Of a stretch of DNA of 39,912 nt, positions 9,817 through 18,393 are shown in pieces (position 1 is the stretch's first letter; each line of letters opens with the position of its first letter). The stretch comes from an uncultured delta proteobacterium. Lineage in GTDB: Bacteria; RBG-13-61-14; DRUE01. Below the pieces are notes generated by a model. That model ran no database searches and was not told the DNA's origin. It worked only from the letters and a program-made list of their open reading frames with translations. Location: assembly GCA_903930515.1 (NCBI GenBank), contig CAIYYW010000148.1, forward strand, positions 1-39,912. The letters are read 5' to 3'. A program made the translations under genes and the position numbers.

Positions 9817-11670
9817 TTATTTAATGTAGCCCAAGGCCCGGAGATGCTTCTTGATTTCCATATCCGTCCGGGAGTCGGTCTTCTGTTCTTTCATCGGTTG
9901 ATAAGTTCCGTAAGTGGATACGGTTTTAACCGGGTGGGATTTCACAAACTCATGGTCATACCCCTCAAGCCATACCCTCCCGCGCATGTCCTGGGCGGTC
10001 GGGAAACCCATTAAATAAAGAATATTCGGAGTCAAATCGTAGACCGTGGGCTGCTTGATCGCGGCGCCCTTTTGGATCGGCCCTCCGGCCATGACCAGGA
10101 TTCCGGGGGGCGCATGATGATGACTGTATTTCCCGTCCGGGTCTTTTTGCCAGCCATGGTCGCTGGCGACGATGAAAATTGTTCGATCGTCCGCAAACTT
10201 CAACAATTCTCCGATAAATTTATCATTGTCGGAGTAAATTTCATCTATGATCCTGCCATATTTATTTCTTTGTTTTTCTGAAATATTGGGATCATTGATC
10301 CGATTCGAATATTTGAAAGCCGTGTGGCTTAGAATATCAATGCCGCGAGTATATATCGCCCAGAACGATATTTCCGGATGCCGCCGGATTAAATCGAGCG
10401 AAATGTTTTCGATGCTTACATCCCAACTGATGCTGAAGGGGAATTCCGATTTGACGGAATATTTCTTATAGGAGGCATTCCGCATTTTGGCTATTTCTTC
10501 ATCCGTAACATCCAGATAACGATGATAAAATTCATTGCTGACCTCTTCGGGCGGCAGCACCAGGGTTTCCAGATCCTGGGCCAGCTCCGGGGGATAGGTC
10601 AGGCCTCCCGGAGGCGGCTCGAAACCCCTTTTCGCCTTGGGCCGGAAATAGACAAACCGGTCGCTAACCATGACGCCCAAAATTTTTTCCGCCGGCCAGG
10701 TCGCCCACCAATGAATCACCCCCGAAGGAACGCCGTGTTCGCTGAAGATATTCCAGAGCGCCTTTTCCAAACGGTTGGAGCTGTTTATCGGCAAAATCTC
10801 GGGTTCCTTGGTAAAATACTTTTTCAAACCGATTACCCACATTTTTTCCGGGAATATCAAAGAACCGGTTTCCACCCTGGTGAAAGGCAATCTCCTGGTA
10901 ACATAATGAACAATACCGTGTTCCTGGGGGCTTTTGCCCGTGACGATGGTGGTCCAGATTTGAGGGCTATGGGTCGGATTGAGGGTTGTCAAGGGAGAAC
11001 GCACGCCTTGCTCGATCAATTTTTGAAGATTGGGCATTTTGCCTTCCGCCACCAGCTGGTCAACGATCTTGTTCTCCATGCCGTCAATCCCCAAAAAAAT
11101 GACTTTAAAACCGGTGGCTTGAAATTTCTCGGTCGCGATCAGGGCGGGGGAATTGCCCATTTCACGGCGCTGAGCAAGACCCAACGGTAATGCCGTCAGC
11201 ATGATTAACAATAGCAACAAGTCCAGAATGAAGCTGACCTTTTTGAGTTCCCCCATAATGGGCATGGCCAAGGCCATGACCGCGATCAAGACCACGGAAA
11301 GAAATACGGCCGGTAGGAGGAAAGAGACCGGCTTGGTCAAGGCCTTAAGCAGGTAATTATTATATGCCAAAGCATACCACACTTGGGTCAGATAGCAGAT
11401 AGTGGCGATGATCCAGGGCAGGTGGGATGGGATTCGCCGCAGGCCGGGGATAAAAGCGCCCAGATAAGTGACCAGGCCCAAAATCAATCCCAAAATCAGC
11501 CCCGGGAGGACCAGCAAAACCAGCAGCATAATTTCCACCTTGATCAGGTCAACGGGGAAAAAAACCTTGGAGTTGATCCCGGCCAGCACGACGGCAAACA
11601 GGCTGACGAACGATAGGGTGAAGGACAGGGCGGCCATTTCCGAAACCTTGATGCTCTTGGATAACGACAT
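9817..11670 (-). CDS. Membrane-anchored type I phosphodiesterase (AP superfamily)
   Basis: Several N-terminal hydrophobic helices, then VIFLGIDGMENKIVDQLVAEGKMPNLQKL, NPTHSPQIWTTIVTGKSPQEHGI, VASDHGW. Confidence 0.9.
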   Translation of the reverse strand: MSLSKSIKVSEMAALSFTLSFVSLFAVVLAGINSKVFFPVDLIKVEIMLLVLLVLPGLILGLILGLVTYLGAFIPGLRRIPSHLPWIIATICYLTQVWYALAYNNYLLKALTKPVSFLLPAVFLSVVLIAVMALAMPIMGELKKVSFILDLLLLLIMLTALPLGLAQRREMGNSPALIATEKFQATGFKVIFLGIDGMENKIVDQLVAEGKMPNLQKLIEQGVRSPLTTLNPTHSPQIWTTIVTGKSPQEHGIVHYVTRRLPFTRVETGSLIFPEKMWVIGLKKYFTKEPEILPINSSNRLEKALWNIFSEHGVPSGVIHWWATWPAEKILGVMVSDRFVYFRPKAKRGFEPPPGGLTYPPELAQDLETLVLPPEEVSNEFYHRYLDVTDEEIAKMRNASYKKYSVKSEFPFSISWDVSIENISLDLIRRHPEISFWAIYTRGIDILSHTAFKYSNRINDPNISEKQRNKYGRIIDEIYSDNDKFIGELLKFADDRTIFIVASDHGWQKDPDGKYSHHHAPPGILVMAGGPIQKGAAIKQPTVYDLTPNILYLMGFPTAQDMRGRVWLEGYDHEFVKSHPVKTVSTYGTYQPMKEQKTDSRTDMEIKKHLRALGYIK

Positions 11671-11691
11671 CTCTCAAATATTCCTCAGCCG

Positions 11692-11719
11692 ATTATATCG
11701 GCCCTTACTCCACAGTCAA
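11692..11719 (-). promoter_or_regulatory. Sigma70-like promoter TTGACT-N16-TATAAT
   Basis: Near-consensus elements 21 nt upstream of the 11670 start codon. Confidence 0.75.
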
Positions 11720-11901
11720 ATTTGCAAGATTCCTTGCCGCGGCTCTTCTGGCCGTTGGCGATCCGCTATTCCTTCGACAAAATCCGGGCCTCGGAAGAGG
11801 CCTGGTCCCTTGCTTGATCGGGTTTTTGGATCATACTAAAATTCTAGCGCTAACCGGTCAGGCAATAGGGCGGGACGGATAGGCGAAATTTCATAAGGGA
11901 C

Positions 11902-12045
11902 ATGGCGATTGCGAGGAGCGTGCTGATCAGCGGGTCCGGGAGCTTGGTGGCTTCCCGGCCCAACCTTTTGCTGATCCTGTTTGATCAAATGAGGAAACCG
12001 GCCCTATTGATTTATCAATTGGTTAAGCTAAACTCAACGAACTGA
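11902..12045 (+). pseudogene. Short ORF carrying a sulfatase N-terminal signature (possible truncated sulfatase remnant)
   Basis: Translates as MAIARSVLISGSGSLVASRPNLLLILFDQMRKPALLIYQLVKLNSTN*; RPNLLLILFDQMR resembles the RPNIlLIl.DQ-R start of FGly sulfatases. Not in ORF track (48 codons). Confidence 0.4.
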
Positions 12046-12056
12046 GGCGGATTCAG

Positions 12057-13436
12057 ATGAAAAGATTTTTTATCATCGCTCTGCTGTTGGCGATCCTGGG
12101 GGGCGGCTCCTGCCGGGAATCGCGGAAAAAACCCTCGGTGATTTTGATCTCGCTGGACACCGTCCGTCCGGACCATCTTTCTTTATACGGATATTTCCGC
12201 AAGACCACTCCCTTTCTGGAGCAGTTGGCCAAGGAGAGCGTGGTTTTCACAAATGCTTACAGCCCGATCTCGCTCACGGTCCCCTCCCACGCCTCTCTAT
12301 TCACCTCGCATTATCCGTCCGAGCACAAGCTGGTGAACAACGGCTGGAGACTTGAGAACTGGAAGCTCCCGCTTCTGGCCGAGGTTTTGAACAAGCAAGG
12401 TTACCAGACCGCCGCGGTGATCGGAAGCAAGATTTTAATTAGATACTCTGAACTCAATCGGGGCTTTGAATACTATCAGGATCGGAATTTCGGGTACAAT
12501 ATCAGCATTGTCCGGAGTAAAAAATTCCAGAAACGCAAAAGCATCAAGCGGCTCGCCCAGAATGTGGTTGATTACGGGATGGATTGGCTCGGAAAGATCA
12601 AACCCGGCCGGCCATTTTTCCTGTTCCTGCATTTCTACGACGCGCATATGCCCTATACTTTCCCGCAAGACTGGAATAAGCCTTTCCAAAATGACGCCGA
12701 TCTGAAAAAATATCTGGAAGCCAATTCATTCCTGATCAAAGATGACTACGACCAGGTCAATGATTACGACAATTCCCTTTCTTACCTGGATCAGAACCTG
12801 GAGCGGTTTTTCAGGTATCTGAAGGAAAAGAACCTGCTCGAGAACACCATCATTATCATTATCTCGGATCATGGCGAAGGCCTGGGCCAGCATAATTTCT
12901 ACAACCATTGGCTGAATATCTACGAGGAGCAGGTGCGGGTGCCGCTCCTGATCCGGTTCCCGCGGTCTGAACATGCCGGCCGAAAGGTCGAGGCGCAGGT
13001 CAGCTTGATTGATGTCGCCCCCACCATCCTGGATTTTCTCCAGGTCAGGGACTCGATGGAAAGCAGGGGCAGTTCCCTGCTCCCGCTCATCACCTCGGCA
13101 AAGAGCCAAATCCGGCCCTGCAATTTTCAGGAGCGGCGCTGGTTCCCAGAGGAACCCCCCCCCGAGGAAAAGCATTGGGCAGCCGGGAAAAAAGCCGGGG
13201 TGGTCTGCGGCGAGTGGAAACTGATCTGGGCGGACCGGGAACCGGTTGAGCTTTATAACCTCAAGTCCGACCCTCTCGAACTCCAGAACCTGAGAGAGTC
13301 CGAGCCGAAAAAATACCACGAGCTCCTTCCCATCCTTCAGGACCATCTCGAGAAAATAAATTTCAATTCCGCCAAAGAGCAGGCCGTTCCGGAAAAAGTC
13401 CGGAAGACCCTCAAGAGCCTGGGATACGCACAGTAA
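12057..13436 (+). CDS. Sulfatase-like (AP superfamily) putative lipoprotein, paralog 2
   Basis: VILISLDTVRPDHLSLYGY, LTVPSHASLFTSHYPSEH, SDHGEGLGQHNF; hydrophobic N-terminus ending GGGSC. Confidence 0.9.
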   Translation: MKRFFIIALLLAILGGGSCRESRKKPSVILISLDTVRPDHLSLYGYFRKTTPFLEQLAKESVVFTNAYSPISLTVPSHASLFTSHYPSEHKLVNNGWRLENWKLPLLAEVLNKQGYQTAAVIGSKILIRYSELNRGFEYYQDRNFGYNISIVRSKKFQKRKSIKRLAQNVVDYGMDWLGKIKPGRPFFLFLHFYDAHMPYTFPQDWNKPFQNDADLKKYLEANSFLIKDDYDQVNDYDNSLSYLDQNLERFFRYLKEKNLLENTIIIIISDHGEGLGQHNFYNHWLNIYEEQVRVPLLIRFPRSEHAGRKVEAQVSLIDVAPTILDFLQVRDSMESRGSSLLPLITSAKSQIRPCNFQERRWFPEEPPPEEKHWAAGKKAGVVCGEWKLIWADREPVELYNLKSDPLELQNLRESEPKKYHELLPILQDHLEKINFNSAKEQAVPEKVRKTLKSLGYAQ

Positions 13437-13508
13437 ACCATTAAGGATAAATTTTTACTTCGGCCCGCTCGTCCGCGGGAAAGCCCCGCCCCCGGGTCGG
13501 GTCTAGGA

Positions 13509-13536
13509 TTGACAAGGCAGTCCGTCCCGCTAGAAT
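13509..13536 (+). promoter_or_regulatory. Sigma70-like promoter TTGACA-N16-TAGAAT
   Basis: Consensus -35 and 5/6 -10 upstream of the 13619 ORF. Confidence 0.7.
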
Positions 13537-13618
13537 AAAAATCGGACCGAGATTATCTGCAGGAAACCAGGGGCGATACCAACAGGGCTGAAACCGGGTT
13601 CGTCATTTAGAGGATAAG

Positions 13619-15274
13619 ATGAATAATAACCGTTTGGATCATACCTTGCAGGAGAATTCCGGCATAAGCAGAGACCCGCTTTTTTGGACCTCCATGGCAA
13701 TCGGGGGATTTGTCCTGTTGCTGACGCTCTGGTTCAGGCTGGGCATTGACCAATCGGTTTATTCGTATGGCGCCTGGCTCTGGAAGGATTATCACCTGCC
13801 GCCGTATCTTGGAAGTTGGGGCCACAATTTCCCGGGAACTTATTTGTTTTATTATCTGGCTTTCAGCCTTTTCGGCGAGAACACCCTGAGCGTCCGCTTG
13901 CTTGATCTGATCATTCAACTGACCAATTTGGTCATGATTTTTTACCTGTCCCGAAGGCTTGCCGGTCGCAGTATTGCCGGCTTTCTGGCGGTGGTCTTCT
14001 ACAGCATTTTTTATTATTGGATTGGAAGCACCGACGGAACCGCCAAGAAAGAAACTTTCATTTTTTGGACTTTTTTGCTCGCCACGGTCGTATCTCTGCG
14101 ACTAAACCATAAATATCTCCGCGCGGCCCTGATCGGCTCGCTCCTGGGATTGGCGTTCCTGCTCAAACCCACTTACGGTTTGGCCTGGCCGGTGTTCGGG
14201 ATTTTTCTTCTGGTTAAAGGGCGGAATCAGAAATTGCTGCCCTGGCTATCCGAGCTCTCGCTCTTTTCCCTCTTCTGTTTTATGCCCGCCCTGCTGATCA
14301 TTTTTTATTACTGGTATTATTGGGGGCCTGATTCTTTGCGAGAAATATATTTCGCGCTGATCTGGTTTAACGCCAAAATTTATAGCAGCATGAGCGAGTT
14401 CGGGCAATTCAATTGGCTTTTCTGGGTGAAGAACCTTTCCAGGGCTTTTTTCCAGAAATATCCGCTCTACTTTTTGCCCGCCTTTTTTGCGTGGGGAACG
14501 CAATTTGGGAAAAAAGCAAGGACAAAAGACCTGCCCCTGTTTTGGATGCTTTTGGCGCTGGCCTTGGTCAGCATGATCAGCTACGGCATTCAGGGCAAGA
14601 ATAACTTAAACCATCTTTTCACTTTCACCGGATTCTGCATCATCTTTTCCGGCTGGGGATTTGCGCAGTTGCTGCGCTGCTTTCAAGGCTGGGAGAATTC
14701 CCGACCGGGTAAAATCGTCACCGCGGTCTTTTGCCTGGGCCTGATTGGATGGAATGCGCAAAATGTCCCGGCGCCCGGGCGGGAATTGGCGGTCAAATAC
14801 AGTTTCCGCAATTTTGAAAAGGCCTATAAATTCGGCTTCGGCGCCAAGAATGACAAAATGTCCGCGGCCAATTACTATGTCGTGGCGGAATACCTGAGGC
14901 CCTTGCTCAAGCCCGGCGATCAGATCGCCTGCTTTGGACCTTACCCGCTGGTTCCGTTCCTGCTCAAGAAAAAAGAGCCGACGGTTTTTGTTTGCGTTCA
15001 TCACATGCTGCTCAAGCGAAGGGACGGACAAATTTTCCCTTTGCAAAAAAAATGGATCAGTGATTATTCCGATCAGACGATCCGGTCGCGCCCTCATTTT
15101 ATTATCATCTCCCGGAAGTTCCCGAACGAGGGCAATGTTTATTATAATTTTATGGAGAAAAATCCCGAGCTGGCGTTGGCCCGGCTGTTCCCGCAATTGA
15201 AACTTTTTATGGATAGTAATTACCGGTTGACCACGACCATCGGACAGGTGAAAATCTATGAGCTGCAAAATTAG
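13619..15274 (+). CDS. Polytopic GT-C/ArnT-PMT-like glycosyltransferase
   Basis: Many hydrophobic helices; DQSVYSYGAWLWKDYHLPPYLGSWGHNFPGTYLFYYLAFSLFGENTLSVRLLDLI is GT39/ArnT-like. Confidence 0.8.
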   Translation: MNNNRLDHTLQENSGISRDPLFWTSMAIGGFVLLLTLWFRLGIDQSVYSYGAWLWKDYHLPPYLGSWGHNFPGTYLFYYLAFSLFGENTLSVRLLDLIIQLTNLVMIFYLSRRLAGRSIAGFLAVVFYSIFYYWIGSTDGTAKKETFIFWTFLLATVVSLRLNHKYLRAALIGSLLGLAFLLKPTYGLAWPVFGIFLLVKGRNQKLLPWLSELSLFSLFCFMPALLIIFYYWYYWGPDSLREIYFALIWFNAKIYSSMSEFGQFNWLFWVKNLSRAFFQKYPLYFLPAFFAWGTQFGKKARTKDLPLFWMLLALALVSMISYGIQGKNNLNHLFTFTGFCIIFSGWGFAQLLRCFQGWENSRPGKIVTAVFCLGLIGWNAQNVPAPGRELAVKYSFRNFEKAYKFGFGAKNDKMSAANYYVVAEYLRPLLKPGDQIACFGPYPLVPFLLKKKEPTVFVCVHHMLLKRRDGQIFPLQKKWISDYSDQTIRSRPHFIIISRKFPNEGNVYYNFMEKNPELALARLFPQLKLFMDSNYRLTTTIGQVKIYELQN

Positions 15275-15383
15275 GCCTGCGATCTCCGATAACCATCGCC
15301 ATGCGTTGAGATCTATTTCTGTAATAGGAGATGGGAACTTATCAATCGCGAACGATCCTGATCAAGCGAAAACCGGGAAAATT

Positions 15384-15412
15384 TTGCGAGGCCGCCATAA
15401 TTAGATTATACT
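15384..15412 (+). promoter_or_regulatory. Sigma70-like promoter TTGCGA-N17-TATACT
   Basis: Predicted TSS about 15419, 2 nt before ATG 15421. Confidence 0.5.
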
Positions 15413-15420
15413 GTTTTATA

Positions 15421-16836
15421 ATGAAAACAGCCAAAATAATCCTTGTTTTATCCGTATTCAGCCTGCTTTTGCCGGCATGCAAGCCGTCCACACCCAAGCC
15501 TTCGGTGATTTTGATCGTGCTGGATACGGTGCGGAAGGATCACCTTTCTCTTTACGGCTATCCCCGCAAGACCACGCCCTTTTTGGAAAAGCTGGCAAAG
15601 GAGAGCGTGGTTTTTGATAATGCCTATACTCCGATTTCCCTGACCGCTCCGGCCCATACCTCTCTTTTCACCTCCAGTTATCCGTCCGAGCATCAGGTCC
15701 TGGAAAATGGGTGGAAGCTCCAGAATTGGAAACAGCCGCTCCTGGCCGAGGTCCTCAAAGAAAACGGCTATCAGACCGGCGCCATCTTGGGGAGCAAAAT
15801 CCTGCATCGCTCGATCAATCTGAACCGGGGCTTTGATTATTATCTGGACCAGGGTTTTGTGGTCCCTGGTTCCGGGGCTGACGAGGACGCCAAAGGACCC
15901 GAGCCCGCTGAGAAAAAAGCCGCGGATAAGTCCAAGCCATTGAATAAGCGGAGGGCGCGGGATGTTGTGAACCTGGCCGAGGATTGGCTGAACCAGCTTG
16001 ACTCCCACCAGCCCTTCTTTATTTTTCTCCACTTCTGGGACGCGCATCGGGCCTATTATTTGCCGGATGATTTTGTCAGGCCTTTCCAGTTGGACCCGGA
16101 ATTCCGCGCCTGGCTGGAAGCGAACCATTACCAACTCCCGGAGCAATATGAGAATGTCAACGAGTATGATAATGCCCTCGCCTATATAGACCAGAACCTG
16201 GAGTCTTTTTTCAAGTTTTTGGACCAGAAGGGAATCCTTTCCCGCGCTTTGGTTATCATTGTGGCCGATCACGGCGAAGGCCTGGGCCAGCATAAAGTGT
16301 ATTGGCACTGCGTAAAGATTTATCAGGAACAGGTCCGGATCCCGATGATCATCAGGTTCCCGGACAAGGCTCAGGCCGGCCGGAGGCTTGACCCCAGCGC
16401 CAGCCTGATTGACATTGCCCCGACCATCCTGGAGTATCTCCATCTCAAAAATACCATGGAAAGCCGGGGCCGGTCCTTGTTACCGGTCATTTCCGGCGAG
16501 GAAAAAGCCATACGGCCATGCGAGTATCTGGAGCGGAAATGGTATCCCCCGGACAACCCGGCACATCTTGAGAAATGGGCTCCGGGCCGGAAAGCCGGCA
16601 TTGTTTGCGCGGCATGGAAACTGATCTGGGCGGATCAGGAGCCGATTGAGCTTTTTAATTTGACTAATGATCCGTTCGAACTTGCCAACCTTAAAGAAGC
16701 CGAGGGGAAAAAATCCCAGGAGCTGGAAACGGACCTCAAGGATCATCTCCAAAAAATAAAGTTCTATTCGTTCAAAGTTCAGGACTACTCCCAAAAAATG
16801 AAAAAAAACCTTGAGAGTCTTGGCTATCTGAAATAA
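15421..16836 (+). CDS. Sulfatase-like (AP superfamily) lipoprotein, paralog 3 (ORF track start 15331; ATG 15421 preferred)
   Basis: MKTAKIILVLSVFSLLLPACKP lipoprotein signal at 15421; VILIVLDTVRKDHLSLYGY; LTAPAHTSLFTSSYPSEH; ADHGEGLGQH. Confidence 0.9.
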   Translation: MKTAKIILVLSVFSLLLPACKPSTPKPSVILIVLDTVRKDHLSLYGYPRKTTPFLEKLAKESVVFDNAYTPISLTAPAHTSLFTSSYPSEHQVLENGWKLQNWKQPLLAEVLKENGYQTGAILGSKILHRSINLNRGFDYYLDQGFVVPGSGADEDAKGPEPAEKKAADKSKPLNKRRARDVVNLAEDWLNQLDSHQPFFIFLHFWDAHRAYYLPDDFVRPFQLDPEFRAWLEANHYQLPEQYENVNEYDNALAYIDQNLESFFKFLDQKGILSRALVIIVADHGEGLGQHKVYWHCVKIYQEQVRIPMIIRFPDKAQAGRRLDPSASLIDIAPTILEYLHLKNTMESRGRSLLPVISGEEKAIRPCEYLERKWYPPDNPAHLEKWAPGRKAGIVCAAWKLIWADQEPIELFNLTNDPFELANLKEAEGKKSQELETDLKDHLQKIKFYSFKVQDYSQKMKKNLESLGYLK

Positions 16837-16847
16837 AATGAGCCTGG

Positions 16848-18241
16848 TTGGGAAAATTTTTCATGAATGAGCCAAGTCCGCCCGGGGTGGAAGGGAAATT
16901 ATCTCAGCCGGCGCTCTTGTTTATTATCATTTTGGCCGGCCTGATCCTGAAGTTGCTCCTGCTTCACGATTTCAATTCCCTCCCTTTGATCGGGGACGAA
17001 TATAAATACTGGGAAAAATCGATGGACACTTTTTACGGATATTTTTCCCGCCTGAACTTCCAGGGCCGCTCTATCCGGTTTTCCTGGCCCTCAACCGCAT
17101 TCTCTTTAAAGGTTCGGCGATGCTGCTGGTCCGGGGGGAGCAGATTCTTTTGCAGAGCCTGGAAGTGTATCTGATCTATCTGATCGCGCTTCGCTTCTTT
17201 TCCCGACGGCAGGCGCTCGCCGCCGGGGTCATCGCCGCCTTTTATCCGGAACTGGTTTCATACGGATATTTAATCTTTTCCGAAATATTGTTCCTGGCTT
17301 TTTTCCTCGGGTCCGCGCTTTTTTATTTCCGCTCCCTGAAAAAGCCGGGGTATCAATCGCTGAGATGGCTGATCCCGGCCGGGATCCTGAGCGGGCTGGC
17401 CTGCCTGACCCGCTCGGTGAACTTATTGTTTTTACCCCTCCTTCTCCTTCACCTGCTCTGGTTCCGGAAAGACGGTTTGAAAGACCGGATGGCGCTGGCG
17501 CTGATCTTTTTGCTCGCGATCTTCGCGCCCATTTCCATCCAGACCGCCAAGAACTACCGGCTGGCGGCCTGCCCGCTTCTGATTGACACCTGCGCCGGGT
17601 TGAATTTTTACAAGTCGCACAATCAAGAGGCGCCCCCGCATTACGACTTCAACGAGTATCACCGGCCGGAAAAATTCAGCCGGGAAAGGTGCGCGGGGAA
17701 CGAGGTCTGCGGGAGGATCCGATGCGAGTTCGGGAACGCCCGGGCGTTCATTTTCGCGCATCCCGGTCTGACCCTGCGCCGGATGGGGGTCAAGGTGATT
17801 GACCTTTACACCCCCAACCTGTTCATCTACAAGAATATCTTCCGCGAAAGCTCCTACCTCCTGATCACGCCGGAGCCTCCGGGCGAAACTGAAAAATTGA
17901 GCCGCTACCGCGGGCTCTGGTTCCGGATTCTCGGCTCGGGAGCATATCTGGCCCTGATGCTTCTGGCCCTGCTCGGGATCTCCGCGAGCAAGGATCGGGA
18001 GCTGAAATCCTTCACCGTCCTGCTGATCCTGTATCACACCGCGATCTGCTCCCTGTTCTTCTCGGTCAGCAGATACCGGATGCCCTTTATCCCCTTCCTG
18101 ATTATTTACGCCGGGGCGTTCCTGGCAATGAGCAAAGAAGATTTACGGGACCTTGCCAAACGGCAATGGGCCCTCGGGTTGGGCTTATGGCTTTTGCTTT
18201 TTATTTTGACCTTCCCCCGATTGCTCCTGATCCTGAAATGA
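16848..18241 (+). pseudogene. ArnT/PMT-like GT-C membrane glycosyltransferase, split by an apparent single-base frameshift near 17055-17075
   Basis: ORF 16848..17174 gives IGDEYKYWEKSMDTFYGYFSRLNFQGR; the alternate frame continues PLYPVFLALNRILFKGSAMLLVRGEQILLQSLEVYLIYLIA into ORF 17120..18241. Confidence 0.8.
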
Positions 18242-18243
18242 AA

Positions 18244-18269
18244 GAGGCGGGGGTTCGGCTCCCCGCCTC
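18244..18269 (+). terminator. GC-rich 9-bp hairpin between convergent genes
   Basis: GAGGCGGGG (18244-18252) / CCCCGCCTC (18261-18269) just after the stop at 18241. Confidence 0.55.
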
Positions 18270-18393
18270 CCCGGTCCTGAAAAGATGCCGGATTATTCTT
18301 ATTTGCGCGGTCCGGAAGCCGCTTGATTCACACAGCACCCAGGCCTGGAAAAGCTCTTCGTCGGTCCTTGAATCTTGTTCTTCCAATTCCCTG

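Noticed and set aside
11468-11839. Plus-strand ORF spanning the 5' end of the phosphodiesterase gene and its promoter
   Set aside because: Mostly antisense to a confident CDS; no recognisable motif.
8276-16836. Annotation of the three paralogs as true arylsulfatases
   Set aside because: The CxPxR/SxPxR formylglycine motif is absent in all three; only the superfamily can be supported.
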